NCBI GenBank assembly: GCA_025358725.1
Contig: JANYIT010000052.1
Span: 1 to 48,650, forward strand
Length of the DNA stretch: 48,650 nucleotides
Direction: 5' to 3'
From: Chamaesiphon sp. GL140_3_metabinner_129_sub
Lineage (GTDB): Bacteria > Cyanobacteriota > Cyanobacteriia > Cyanobacteriales > Chamaesiphonaceae
Shown: one piece after another, positions 1-10,082 of the stretch
Layout: each line of letters starts with the position of its first letter
Position numbering within the stretch: the first letter of the stretch is position 1
Program-made: the position numbers and the translations under genes
Notes under the pieces: model-generated
Told to the model about the DNA's origin: nothing
The model's database searches: none
The model's input: the letters and a program-made list of their open reading frames with translations, nothing else

Positions 1-34
1 TCCTTCTCCTGAGTATCCGTGTCTGACGACATCG

Positions 35-1864
35 CTACTTTGACAAGCTGGGCACAGAACAGGTTCTAATACCATTTTTCTTTCTCTCTGCTATATCTTG
101 CTTCTCTGATACTTCTTTCCACAGATTCAGAACATTACCGACAATTTCTTTAGCAACAAACCCAAAAATTAAAGCAACAGCTAATTGGGGATTAATGCCG
201 ATCGGCTGTAAAACTGGCTGAGTAATCGTCCCAATCATCCCAGATAAAGTTTGGGCACTAGCCGCAGGGACATTAGTTGGAAAATTATTCAGAAACCAAA
301 TCGCAATTACACCAAAGATAATAAACCGTCGCGACCAAAAGATAAAGTGTTTAACTTCGCGCCACGATCGTAACCAAATTTGTTTGAATGTCGGCCACCG
401 ATAAGGCGGTAATTCCAGCACAAATGGTTCTTTACTCGCAAATTTGTCCTTGAATAAAGCGGCTGTCAAAATCATCGCCACAAAGCTGAGTAAGTAAAGA
501 CTAAAGATCACAATTGGGGCAATTTGTGGTGCAAATAATGCCGTTGACATGAAGATAAATACATTCAATCGCGCTGAACACAACGAAAAGGGAATTACCA
601 TCATCGATAGCAATCTCAACCCAGGCGATCGCATCACCCGCGTCCCCATAATGGCCGGGACATTACAACCAAATCCCATCAATGACATCACAAACGATCG
701 CCCATCCAATCCCAATCTTTCCATAAAGGCATCCATCAGAAATGCCGATCGAGATAAATAGCCGCTATCTTCCACAATTGCCATACAGAAGAAGAACAGA
801 ATAATTACTGGCACGAATGCTGTGACAGTACTGATGCCTTGATACAGTCCATCAATTAAGAAAGATTTGAGGAAAGGATGTACGCTTGCCAGCAGCGGCT
901 CTAGAGCTACTGTTTTAAACCAATCAAACAGATTGCCTAATAATTTCTGAATCGGTGTGCCGATCGCATAGACGATCTGAAACATCAGGAACATCGTGCT
1001 GAAAAATAGTGGTAAACCCAAGATCGGGTGCAGCAAGACTCGATCGATCCGTGTTGTTAGATTTTCTTCGGCTAAATCCTGAACTGAGATCGTTGCTTGC
1101 AATAAGCTCCCCAATTCTTCCGCCATCTGGCTTTCAGGCAAAAATTTATCAGTCACAACACCAACCTGAAATCCATTCGGGTGTTGTGCCAAAGCTGTGG
1201 TAATTGTACTTACCGCTCGATCGTAACCATCGCCATATTTAGCACTCAGCGGGACTACAGGCATCCCCAATCGCTGAGACAAAACCACTGCATCTACTGA
1301 CACCCCAAATTTTGGAGCTTCATCCGCCATATTTAACAGCAACACCGCTGGAATCTGAAGCTGTTTGATCTGAAGTGCTAGACTCAACTGTCGATCGAGT
1401 TGAGTAGAATTGAGAATAATTAGTACTAAATTGAGTGAATTTTCTGCCAAAAACTGACACACCACCGCCTCATCTGCCGAAAATCCCCGCAGATCGTAAA
1501 TGCCTGGTAAATCAACAATTTCAGCTACTTCAGCCCCAAGTTTTACCTTGCTTACCATCAGATCGACCGTAATCCCTGGCCAATTGCCGATACTGGCATG
1601 AGCACCTGTAAATCGGTTGAAAAAAGTTGATTTACCCGTATTGGGCATCCCTAACAGTGCAATTCGTTGACGGAGCATCACTTCAGTGGTGCCAATCCGG
1701 ATATGAAGAGGGCCTGATAACCAACCTCGGCGCACCATGTGGATTTGCCGACCACCACGAAAACCCAATGCATAGAGGCGTTGATAGAGTCCTGCTTCAC
1801 TATCTATTCGTGAAATGGTCGCTGTTTCCCCAGCAGCCAAAGAGTCGAGATTTGACGTAGGCAT
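35..1864 (-). CDS. feoB: Ferrous iron transport protein B with an N-terminal FeoA (SH3-like) domain
   Basis: FeoA-like N-terminus (LAAGETATISRIDSEAGLYQRLYALGFRGGRQIHMVRRGWLSGPLHIRIGTTEVMLR), then G1 GMPNTGKS, G3 DLPGIYDL, G4 NMAD and FeoB gate motifs (GFGCNVPAIMGTRVM, PFSLCSARLNVF). Confidence 0.93.
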   Translation of the reverse strand: MPTSNLDSLAAGETATISRIDSEAGLYQRLYALGFRGGRQIHMVRRGWLSGPLHIRIGTTEVMLRQRIALLGMPNTGKSTFFNRFTGAHASIGNWPGITVDLMVSKVKLGAEVAEIVDLPGIYDLRGFSADEAVVCQFLAENSLNLVLIILNSTQLDRQLSLALQIKQLQIPAVLLLNMADEAPKFGVSVDAVVLSQRLGMPVVPLSAKYGDGYDRAVSTITTALAQHPNGFQVGVVTDKFLPESQMAEELGSLLQATISVQDLAEENLTTRIDRVLLHPILGLPLFFSTMFLMFQIVYAIGTPIQKLLGNLFDWFKTVALEPLLASVHPFLKSFLIDGLYQGISTVTAFVPVIILFFFCMAIVEDSGYLSRSAFLMDAFMERLGLDGRSFVMSLMGFGCNVPAIMGTRVMRSPGLRLLSMMVIPFSLCSARLNVFIFMSTALFAPQIAPIVIFSLYLLSFVAMILTAALFKDKFASKEPFVLELPPYRWPTFKQIWLRSWREVKHFIFWSRRFIIFGVIAIWFLNNFPTNVPAASAQTLSGMIGTITQPVLQPIGINPQLAVALIFGFVAKEIVGNVLNLWKEVSEKQDIAERKKNGIRTCSVPSLSK

Positions 1865-1891
1865 ATAGATATTTTCACTTTATATCTATAT
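1863..1891. promoter_or_regulatory. Perfect 10-bp inverted repeat (ATATAGATAT-N9-ATATCTATAT) overlapping the feoB start codon
   Basis: Arms 1863-1872 and 1882-1891 read directly; CAT start complement is at 1862-1864. Confidence 0.5.
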
Positions 1892-1955
1892 TATCTACTC
1901 TATTGATATTTTATATCAGTACTTAGTGAGTATTGCTTGATCATAGAAGCAATAC

Positions 1956-3416
1956 CTAAACCACTTCAACAGCCGCTCCATTGGGCAGCAAGCGATCGAT
2001 TCCTTGCTTAACAACAGTTTGCATATAAGCAACTCGTTGGTTAGCTTGGAAGACATTTTGGAGGGTATTCCCTAGCAGATCGAGATTCCAGGCGCGGGCT
2101 GGTTCGGCTGCGACGAGATCTTGAGCTTCGAGATATTCAACGAGGGTTAAACCTGCAATTCGGGTGAGATAAGCAGCACTTAAACCTTGCACCAATCCTC
2201 CCGCCACGAAAGTAATCGCATTCGTCTTGAGCAATCCGGCGACTGTTTGAGTGCAGAGTTCGACTAACCCTAGTTTCAACATCACGCTACCCATCGCACC
2301 AGCGGCGGTTTGAGCCTGATCCAGGGAGAATTTTTGTTGATAGATCGCACCCAAGTCGATCACCATTTGAGCATTAACCGCAGCAGTAGCGATTAAATCT
2401 AGCGCGGGTAAAGGGTTGGCAAATGCAGCCGCAGCAACAATCCACTGATTTTGTTCGATTAATGGTAATGCTCGATCGCGTCTAACGGTATTTAAGGCAG
2501 TTTTGGCGGTGAGTTGGACTCCAGCTACTTGGCGATAAGTATTCGCCCATACCAGTTTTTCCCCTTCGGTAGCGAGGACATTGGTGAGTTGGTGGTTGAG
2601 ATTACCGATCTCTACTGGTGGTGTTTCCAGGGTTTCTATCGTGGTCCCATCTGCTTGAATTTTGCGAACTTTTACAGATGCAGGTGCAGTAGTTGTGGCG
2701 ACAATATCTGAAGATCCGAGTGTACCAGCAACAGTCGATTGCAGTTTCTGGAGAATGAGATTTCGTTCGTCAGGTAGGTATCGATCGACTTGATTGAGTA
2801 ATAATATTACTCGCTGATGAGCTTGGTGAAGTTCGGCGATGTATTTGTATTCGGTAGCAGTGAGATCGCCATTGGTGAGAAATAAAACTAAATCAGCGTT
2901 GAGGGCGAGTTGTTTGGCTGTCGAGTCTGCACTGTTACTCTCTGCACCACTAGTAAATAGGGCTGGTGTTTCGATGTATTTGAGTGGTGTCGCAGAGGGT
3001 ACTGGCTCGGTGGTGAGTAGCTTGATCAAGCTGCTTTTCCCGACTCGTTGCCCACCAGTAATCGCAATATGCCGATCGAGTCGAGTTAAATTAGTCTTGA
3101 CTTGAGTTAATTGTCGTCTGAGTGGATCGATCTTGGCAGCGTTTGGACTTTCGATCGCTAGTTGACTAATTACCAATTCTACTTGGCTCAGGACTCGATC
3201 GAGTGTCGCCTGATTGATATCTACCTTCGCTAGCGGTATTTGTCCCTGACTACCGCGCCGATTGTACCAAAAATAACTACCCCCAGCGGCAATCGCGCCC
3301 AGCGTCAACAGATCGCCCATACCGGAGAGGCTGTGCGAAATACTATCCAAACCCCATAAACCCAGTGTTAGCCCAATCCCACCAATTAAAAGTGGACGCT
3401 GCAATCGCACAGTCAT
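1956..3416 (-). CDS. GTPase with C-terminal DUF697-like membrane region
   Basis: Walker A GGQRVGKSS, NQVD G4-like motif, N-terminal hydrophobic segments, Ala-rich hydrophobic C-terminus. Confidence 0.75.
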   Translation of the reverse strand: MTVRLQRPLLIGGIGLTLGLWGLDSISHSLSGMGDLLTLGAIAAGGSYFWYNRRGSQGQIPLAKVDINQATLDRVLSQVELVISQLAIESPNAAKIDPLRRQLTQVKTNLTRLDRHIAITGGQRVGKSSLIKLLTTEPVPSATPLKYIETPALFTSGAESNSADSTAKQLALNADLVLFLTNGDLTATEYKYIAELHQAHQRVILLLNQVDRYLPDERNLILQKLQSTVAGTLGSSDIVATTTAPASVKVRKIQADGTTIETLETPPVEIGNLNHQLTNVLATEGEKLVWANTYRQVAGVQLTAKTALNTVRRDRALPLIEQNQWIVAAAAFANPLPALDLIATAAVNAQMVIDLGAIYQQKFSLDQAQTAAGAMGSVMLKLGLVELCTQTVAGLLKTNAITFVAGGLVQGLSAAYLTRIAGLTLVEYLEAQDLVAAEPARAWNLDLLGNTLQNVFQANQRVAYMQTVVKQGIDRLLPNGAAVEVV

Positions 3417-3552
3417 ATTTAGATGCCTCCGTCAGTTCAATGCAAAAGAGTCACAATTGTCATATCTAGCCTACCCGATTTCGATAGATTCGAGCGGGTA
3501 ATATCTCGATCGTCATTAAAGTTAAACATTGGGTTTTAGCTCCAACTCTCAA

Positions 3553-3570
3553 CCTAAAGCCCAAAGCCTA
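3553..3570. repeat. Heptamer repeat (CCTAAAG/CCCAAAG) reaching the folB stop codon
   Basis: cctaaagcccaaagccta. Confidence 0.6.
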
Positions 3571-3924
3571 CTTTCGTCTGGTTAGCTCGATCGTAATTTT
3601 GCCCCCAAAATCGGGGATTGGTGCCGCAGGTTTATATAATTTCAGCTCAACTTGTTGAACCCTGTCGAAATTCAGAACTGTACTAATAATCGTCTCCGCA
3701 AGTTTTTCGACAAGCGCAAATTTAGCAGTTGAAACGATCTCTTTGACAGCAGCGATCACACTCCGATAATCAAGTGTATCTTCGATCCGATCGCTCCGAC
3801 CTGCAGGAGCTAAGTCCACCCCAATCCGGAGATCGACTTCAAACCATTGTCCTAGGGCGCGTTCTTCCTGCAAATATCCCGTGTAGCCGTAACAACGAAT
3901 CCCCGTTAGCTGAATAAAATCCAT
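3568..3924 (-). CDS. folB: Dihydroneopterin aldolase
   Basis: MDFIQLTGIRCYGYTGYLQEERALGQWFEVDL..., DTLDYRSV, LVEKLAETI, KLYKPAAPIPDFGG. Confidence 0.93.
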   Translation of the reverse strand: MDFIQLTGIRCYGYTGYLQEERALGQWFEVDLRIGVDLAPAGRSDRIEDTLDYRSVIAAVKEIVSTAKFALVEKLAETIISTVLNFDRVQQVELKLYKPAAPIPDFGGKITIELTRRK

Positions 3925-4045
3925 AAGTTATCGTAAAAAATTAGCCATTGCTATTGAATTAAACCCTTAATCAGGGCTTAATTCCCCACCCTGAAAATTC
4001 AACTTTTAACACTTCGGCTAAGCTCAGTAACAGCTTTCAACTAAT

Positions 4046-4960
4046 TTAATTAATTCCGGGCCAATTGCCTTGATTCATTTCATTCCAGACTTCATCGATT
4101 AACATCCCAGAATTTTCAGATCTGCCAATATCTTGAAGATTTGCGAATTCGGCTGAATCATCAGACATCCCATTGGCTTCAAAATTGAGCAAATCGTGTT
4201 CGGAAAAATCCAGCCCTAAATCGTTGAGATCCAGCTCCATCATCCCATTCGGAATCATTCTCCCCTGACTGTCATTAGATTGATCGAAGTCAAAAGCAAT
4301 TTCATCCAAATTCCCACTATGGGAAGCACTCAGATCTGCGTGATGCTCTTCTAGTTCTAATACCGTATCTGCCAGCGGTGGGATAGTTAGATTTGTAGCG
4401 ACTTGAGCAGGATTGGGAGTAGCGATTGCGGCTACGCCAACGGCACCCATCACAGCAATTCCAGCTCCAGCCGCCGCCATTGTTTCATGCTGATTGGTAG
4501 CAATTTCTGGGGCAGGATGCTCGATCGCAAATGTTGATTGATTTACACTATTTTCATTCCGAACATCTCTAGCAGTATTGGGATCGTGAGGAGGTGTCAG
4601 TGTCGCGCTCACTGGGTGCCCGGTTAGCTCCGTAGTCGCATTGATGGGTATGGAAGTACTGCTGTGATTGACTGAATTCAACTCATCTGGGCAAAATTCT
4701 AAACACAATCTAATCCGACCTTTTTGCCAGCCATTAGAGCCAAATCTTAGTGCCTCACAATCGATGCCGCGATCGGTAAACCAGCCATTTTTCTCTTCAC
4801 TCCAACCACCAATCGCATTTTCCAAATAACTTTTAATGGCATCACTCAACTCGCCAGCTCTGAAGGTACGGTGCCCACTCAACACTTGTGCTTCGTGCTG
4901 AACTGAAATGACTTCTCCACTTTCCAATGACTCAAAGCGATCGTGCATAATCTTCTCCAA
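4046..4960 (-). CDS. KGK domain-containing protein with long acidic C-terminal extension
   Basis: N-terminal ~100 aa resembles the cyanobacterial KGK family (WFTDRGIDCEALRFGSNGWQKGRIRLCLEFCPDE); remainder is low-complexity and acidic. Confidence 0.75.
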   Translation of the reverse strand: MEKIMHDRFESLESGEVISVQHEAQVLSGHRTFRAGELSDAIKSYLENAIGGWSEEKNGWFTDRGIDCEALRFGSNGWQKGRIRLCLEFCPDELNSVNHSSTSIPINATTELTGHPVSATLTPPHDPNTARDVRNENSVNQSTFAIEHPAPEIATNQHETMAAAGAGIAVMGAVGVAAIATPNPAQVATNLTIPPLADTVLELEEHHADLSASHSGNLDEIAFDFDQSNDSQGRMIPNGMMELDLNDLGLDFSEHDLLNFEANGMSDDSAEFANLQDIGRSENSGMLIDEVWNEMNQGNWPGIN

Positions 4961-5029
4961 ATAATTCGATCGAAATATCTATAATGTGAGCGAATTGTTG
5001 ATGAAAACTATCATCAACAATCATCTATA

Positions 5030-6034
5030 TTAAAGGAACCAGCCGTAACTATGTAATCCTTTGCCGAGAATGTTAACCCCTAAATAACAGATCCAGACTA
5101 CAACAAAACCTACTGATGCCAAAATTGCTGGTTTGCGTCCTTGCCAACCCTTGGTAATCCGCGAGTGCAAATAAGCCGCAAATACCAACCACAGAATGAA
5201 GGCCCAAGTTTCCTTGGGATCCCAGCTCCAGTAAGAACCCCAAGCTTCATTCGCCCAAACTCCACCAGCAATAATCCCAATTGTCAGCAATGGAAATCCC
5301 AAGCCAATAATCCGGTAACTAATATTATCTAATGTATCAGCCAAACCCAGTCGTTGCGGTGAGAGGAGTGTCGCCGCTGCTGTGGGCACTTCTAATACGG
5401 CTGTGTTGCCTAGATCGCCAAGGGAAATCTTCAGCGGTTCGATTGAGCTAGCTGCTACCACATTTTGAGTCGCCAGACTACTAGTCAATCGATAACCGCT
5501 CCCACCAAAGGAGCTACCGCGTAGCTCGATCTCTTGTCCACGGGTGATAAATAAGAAGGCGATCGCGAGTACAGATCCCACCAACAAAGTGGCATAAGAT
5601 AGCATCATCACACTGACATGCATCATCAGCCAGTTAGATTTTAAAGCAGGTACCAGCGGTGCTGATGCCTGCATATCGCCAGGTAGTCTCAATGCCGCAA
5701 ATGCGGTAATTAACATCGCCACAGGCGCAGTTACGACCCCAACCAGCGCACTTCGACTGATCGATTCAGCAAACAGGTGCATGGCGGTGATCCCCCAAGC
5801 CAAGAAAAAGAGCGACTCATATAAGTTACTCAACGGGAAATAGCCAGCTTCAATCCATCTTGCGGCTAATAGGGTTGCCATGCACAGATTGGCGATCGCC
5901 ATTCCCGTCGTTCCCAGGTTTCGCAAAAATGGAATTGCAGGGAAAGATGCGCCTACCCAATAAATCAACATGGTTAGGAACAAAATTCCAAAGGAGAGGT
6001 TATCCAGTTGATTCTGGAGTGATACTAAGTTCAT
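5030..6034 (-). CDS. ccsA: Cytochrome c biogenesis protein, CcsA/CcsB family (System II)
   Basis: Multi-[30 protein letters not shown] (WWD-type motif), [12 protein letters not shown]. Confidence 0.93.
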   Translation of the reverse strand: MNLVSLQNQLDNLSFGILFLTMLIYWVGASFPAIPFLRNLGTTGMAIANLCMATLLAARWIEAGYFPLSNLYESLFFLAWGITAMHLFAESISRSALVGVVTAPVAMLITAFAALRLPGDMQASAPLVPALKSNWLMMHVSVMMLSYATLLVGSVLAIAFLFITRGQEIELRGSSFGGSGYRLTSSLATQNVVAASSIEPLKISLGDLGNTAVLEVPTAAATLLSPQRLGLADTLDNISYRIIGLGFPLLTIGIIAGGVWANEAWGSYWSWDPKETWAFILWLVFAAYLHSRITKGWQGRKPAILASVGFVVVWICYLGVNILGKGLHSYGWFL

Positions 6035-6168
6035 ATATTAACTAATGTTTTTGATAAATTTGAACGATCGATAGCTAAATAAGTTGTGAACGAGCAATTG
6101 CGTTTAACAACAATTTTCCGCAACTTTTAACCCTTGCGGTAGACGCAGGGCATCACTTTCCACTAAAT

Positions 6169-6375
6169 TTAGTCTTCCCAATTGGGAATAACCCATACCG
6201 GAGGAGCCGACATTTTTTTACGCCGAGCTTCCTCCGCGATTTGATGCATTTTATCTAAGGAAGTTTCATTAATAAATTTGGAAGCTGACTGGATATGAGC
6301 TTGATTCTGACATCGATCGGGTTGAATACAGCCATTTGTACAAACTTCAGTACAGTTAATCGTATTGGTTTCCAC
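6169..6375 (-). CDS. Small cysteine-rich conserved-looking protein (68 aa)
   Basis: Free-standing ORF with CTEVCTNGCIQPDRC cluster and compositionally normal C-terminus. Confidence 0.6.
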   Translation of the reverse strand: METNTINCTEVCTNGCIQPDRCQNQAHIQSASKFINETSLDKMHQIAEEARRKKMSAPPVWVIPNWED

Positions 6376-6428
6376 TGTCTCTCTAAAAAATTCAAAACTT
6401 ATGGATATCTTAGCTCAAGTGGCTGAAG

Positions 6429-6508
6429 TTAGGCTTTAGGCTTTCAGTTGTGCTGACGAGAGGCTACGCTAACGGCTATCGCGCACTGAACGGTTTGAGG
6501 TTTTAGGA
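6429..6508 (+). repeat. Composite intergenic repeat (AGGCTTT heptamers + atcgcgcactga)
   Basis: ttaggctttaggctttcagtt...atcgcgcactgaacggtttgaggttttagg; partner at 8920-8994. Confidence 0.55.
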
Positions 6509-6577
6509 GGTAGAGGATCGGGGAAAAATATAGCAACCGCTAGGGCGATTAGAACATCTCTACCATTACGGCAATAC

Positions 6578-6602
6578 CCCCGACTTCTCCAAGAAGTCGG
6601 GG
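6578..6602. repeat. CCCCGACTTCT-CCA-AGAAGTCGGGG hairpin element
   Basis: 11-bp perfect stem; related hairpins at 23925-23962 and 26385-26419. Confidence 0.6.
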
Positions 6603-6654
6603 ATATTTCCTAACAAGCTTGGCGGTTGCTATAGCACCCATTTGGTAGGTCAAA

Positions 6655-6697
6655 AAAAAGTCAGAAGTCAGCTTTGGATGCTGACTTCTGACTTTTT
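6655..6697 (-). terminator. Rho-independent-type terminator downstream of the MscS-like gene
   Basis: AAAAAGTCAGAAGTCAGC / GCTGACTTCTGACTTTTT, perfect 18-bp stem, 7-nt loop, T-tract on both strands; 24 nt past the stop at 6721. Confidence 0.8.
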
Positions 6698-6720
6698 AAA
6701 ATCAAATTACAAAATTGAGA

Positions 6721-8508
6721 TTAACGTTTGTCACGAAATCCAGTCAACCAATCCCGAAGTTGTTCGGAAGCGACATCGCGACCACCCAACCCAAAGGAAA
6801 TCGCCACTGCTACTGCAATCGCACCTATCAATAAACCAAAAGCTAAGTTAACAATGCCAGCCGCAATGCCCATCTGTTGTAACGCCATCGCGCCAACAAA
6901 GGCAATAATTGCCAACCGAGCAATCTGTCCAAGTACTTGTGATTGATGAGTACCCGAACTAGCGACTACTTTTTGAGCTAGATTTGCTAGATATAGACCG
7001 ATCGCAAACACGACAACTCCAGACAGCACTTGTCCAGAGATGAGTAGTAACCCTTCCACAAGTTGAGTCAGAGAGGGAATCCCTAACACGCCTGTAGCAG
7101 CTACTGCGGCTACAATCATCACCCCAATACTCGCAACTAAACCAGCGACCTCAGACGGAGTCCGGTTGGTGCTGCTAGGCACGATCGCCCCACGAGTAGC
7201 TGGAGTATCAGAAGTACTAGGGTTAGTGGTGGTAGTGGTAGTCGTAGTAGTGGACTGATGCAGGGTGTTGAGTCCCAGCGCACGGAAGATATTATTAAAT
7301 CCCAAGCCGCTGAGTAAGTTGGCAACCAAATCGCCAATAAACTGACTCACAACATAAGCAACAGCTAGAATTCCCGCTGCGGTCAGAATTTGCGGAATAG
7401 TATTCAATACTTGTTGAAGCATTGAGGTTGCTGGTCTAGAAATTGCGGGAATTTGAAGTGCATCCAATGCCGCTACCGCAGTTGGAATTAACACCATCAA
7501 ATAAACAACCGTACCCAACAATCCTGACAGGGATTGACCTGGAGCAGCTCTATTCAAACCAATTTTAGTAGCTAATCGCTCGGTTCCAGCAGCAGCGAGC
7601 AAGTTAGTTACCAACTCGCGGACGATGCGAGCTACAAACCAACCAACAATCCCGATTAAACCTGCTTTAAAGATATTTGGCAGTGCGCTGAGAATATCAT
7701 TTAACAGATTTTGGACTGGTGCTAGTGGTCCTTGCAGATCGAGAACACCAAGGATCGCTGGGAGGAAAAATAAGAAGACAAACCAGTACAGTGCGTTTCC
7801 TAATGTTTCGCTAGGGAGAACTTGATTTTCCCCAACCGCCAATCGACGAGACATCGCTGGCATGATCGTTCCCGCTGTGCGAATGACGATCGTTTTGACT
7901 GCGGTTGCCAATAGCCAAGCAATCCCCGCTAGAGCTGCTGCTGAAGCTAGTTTTGGCATAAATGCCAGTACTTGGTTCAAGACATTATTGAGCGGTTGCG
8001 CGACCACAGTTAGGTTGAGCGCGTTGAGAAAGCCGAGCAGGGCAAATAGAAAAATTAGCCAGAAGACAATGTCCCCAACTAATTTTTCGGTATTTAAATT
8101 TGATCTAGCAGAGCCAGAGTGCCCACTTGCCAAGTTACCAAGACGGTTGTCCAAATCGGTGCGTTTGAGTAGATTGCGAACGACTGATGATACAACGAAT
8201 GCAACGATCCAGCCGACAAATAATGTAACTACCGCACCAATTAAGCTTGGTAAAAAGGCTCCAACGGTGCCACTAGTTTGCTTCACAAAATTTTCAACAC
8301 CAGACGTTGAAAAATTTGTGGTGACAGTTGGGACTGCTGGGGTGGCGATCTGAGCGACTAGCCAATTTTTAGCAATAAGCTGACTAGTTCCGGGTACCGC
8401 ACTGATGAGTTGCCAAGTTTCGTTCATATTGTTGCCATGTAAATTGTGAATGCCAGAGCGGAATGCGTGTGAGGCAGAAAACAATCTTGCAAACCTGTGA
8501 TAACTCAC
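6721..8508 (-). CDS. Mechanosensitive ion channel-like protein with repeated conserved TM-helix units
   Basis: Repeated 'LP.I..A..I...GW.VA..V...V..LL' units typical of the MscS-associated TM_helix repeat. Likely true start is the internal ATG (MNETWQL) at 8425-8427. Confidence 0.8.
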   Translation of the reverse strand: MSYHRFARLFSASHAFRSGIHNLHGNNMNETWQLISAVPGTSQLIAKNWLVAQIATPAVPTVTTNFSTSGVENFVKQTSGTVGAFLPSLIGAVVTLFVGWIVAFVVSSVVRNLLKRTDLDNRLGNLASGHSGSARSNLNTEKLVGDIVFWLIFLFALLGFLNALNLTVVAQPLNNVLNQVLAFMPKLASAAALAGIAWLLATAVKTIVIRTAGTIMPAMSRRLAVGENQVLPSETLGNALYWFVFLFFLPAILGVLDLQGPLAPVQNLLNDILSALPNIFKAGLIGIVGWFVARIVRELVTNLLAAAGTERLATKIGLNRAAPGQSLSGLLGTVVYLMVLIPTAVAALDALQIPAISRPATSMLQQVLNTIPQILTAAGILAVAYVVSQFIGDLVANLLSGLGFNNIFRALGLNTLHQSTTTTTTTTTNPSTSDTPATRGAIVPSSTNRTPSEVAGLVASIGVMIVAAVAATGVLGIPSLTQLVEGLLLISGQVLSGVVVFAIGLYLANLAQKVVASSGTHQSQVLGQIARLAIIAFVGAMALQQMGIAAGIVNLAFGLLIGAIAVAVAISFGLGGRDVASEQLRDWLTGFRDKR

Positions 8509-8919
8509 CTCAAGCAGGGAATATTAGGGTTAGAACAGCCGCCATTTTCCTGTCGTGGTCGTGAGCGATCGCTGCCTACGGCAGGTATAAGTGGTAACTC
8601 CAAAAATTGGGGATGCATATATGACAATCGCTGAGTCGTCACAGCTTAAACAAACTGTCTCAAACTATCCTGAATGATAGAAATTGTACTTATCAATACA
8701 ATTCTAAGTTAAATTTTATCAATTTGTTAGTTTTAAACAACTAAATCAGTTGCTATTAACGTGCAACAAAAGTACACGTTGACAAATGCGGGGAAGTAGT
8801 TGGCAATAGTGAATAAGGATAGATATTTTCTACTTTTCACTGATTGACTAATTACAATACAAACGTAGCTTACCACGCTCCCTCAAGAATGACATCGACA
8901 AAATTGACCAGATTATCAG

Positions 8920-8994
8920 CTTTAGGTTTTAGGCTTTAGGCTTTCAGTTCAGTGATCGCGCACTGACTGGCTTTAGGTTTTAGGCTTTAGAGGT
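8920..8994 (+). repeat. Composite intergenic repeat, second copy of the 6429-6508 type
   Basis: tttaggttttaggctttaggctttcagttcagtgatcgcgcactgactggctttaggttttaggcttta. Confidence 0.55.
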
Positions 8995-9020
8995 TTGCTA
9001 ATACAACTCCCAAATCCAAA

Positions 9021-10055
9021 CTAATTTTGTTTATTTTGTTTAAAGAATTGATACATTTCGGGCAATCGATTGACGATCGCGGCAGTTTTGAGCCAAAGTT
9101 TGTGGGAAACAGCGGGATAGCCGGAGACAATTTCGCCGGGATCGACGTTACTATGAATGCCCGTTTTTGATGAAGCGATCGCTCGATCGCCAATTGTTAC
9201 TTGATTGGCCACTCCCACCTGTCCAGCGAGCAAGACTTGGTTGCCGACTTTTACACCTCCAGCTAGGCCAACTTGAGCAGCAAGAGCACAATTAGCACCG
9301 ATCTGACAACCATGTCCGACATGTACTAAATTATCTAGCTTTGTATCTCGGCCGATCCGAGTTTCACCCACTGCTGGTCGATCGACACTACTATTGCAGC
9401 CGATTTCTACACCGTCTTCTAAGACTGTATAACCTGCTTGTTCCATCTTGAACCAGCCAGTAGCTGTCGGCACAAAGCCAAAGCCCTCTGAGCCGATCGC
9501 TGCCCCACTGTGGATGACACAATCAGCACCGAGCCGTACCCGTTCGTGAATGGTGCAGTTGGCATGAAGGATGGTACGATCGCCGATTTGGACATCGGGA
9601 TAAATTACCACATTGGGATGAATCGTCACCCCATTACCAATTTTTACTCCAGGTTGAATGACCACATGGGCACCGATCGACACATCATCGCCTAATTCGA
9701 CTCCTGGTTCGACGATCGCACTCGGATGAATGCCAACAGGTAGCCGGAATGGTTGATAAAATAATTTGATGACTTGGGCAAATAATAATCGCGGTTCGCT
9801 AGCAGCAATCCAGGCAATTCCTCGATCGATCGCCTGAGCCTGAATTGCTTCATTCATTGGTAAAATCAAGGCACTCGCTGCCGTATTGCTGACAAATTTG
9901 GCAAATTTATCTCCTTCGATATAGCTAATTGTCCCAGATGTCGCTGCATCGATCGGTGCCAAGCCAGTTAAAATTGGGTTGAGATCGTTGTCTGCGCCTA
10001 AACTACTCGCTTTAACAGCAGACCCTAGTTTAATGATCAGTTCGCTAAATTGCAT
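9021..10055 (-). CDS. lpxD: UDP-3-O-acylglucosamine N-acyltransferase
   Basis: Left-handed beta-helix hexapeptide repeats; GSEGFGFVPTATGWFKMEQAGYTVLEDGVEIGCNSSVDRP; LDNLVHVGHGCQIG. Confidence 0.93.
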   Translation of the reverse strand: MQFSELIIKLGSAVKASSLGADNDLNPILTGLAPIDAATSGTISYIEGDKFAKFVSNTAASALILPMNEAIQAQAIDRGIAWIAASEPRLLFAQVIKLFYQPFRLPVGIHPSAIVEPGVELGDDVSIGAHVVIQPGVKIGNGVTIHPNVVIYPDVQIGDRTILHANCTIHERVRLGADCVIHSGAAIGSEGFGFVPTATGWFKMEQAGYTVLEDGVEIGCNSSVDRPAVGETRIGRDTKLDNLVHVGHGCQIGANCALAAQVGLAGGVKVGNQVLLAGQVGVANQVTIGDRAIASSKTGIHSNVDPGEIVSGYPAVSHKLWLKTAAIVNRLPEMYQFFKQNKQN

Positions 10056-10082
10056 GATAAATTCGGGGATAGAGATTAATTC

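Noticed and set aside
7862-8353. Plus-strand ORF of 163 aa
   Set aside because: Antisense to the MscS-like gene; composition is that of a shadow ORF.
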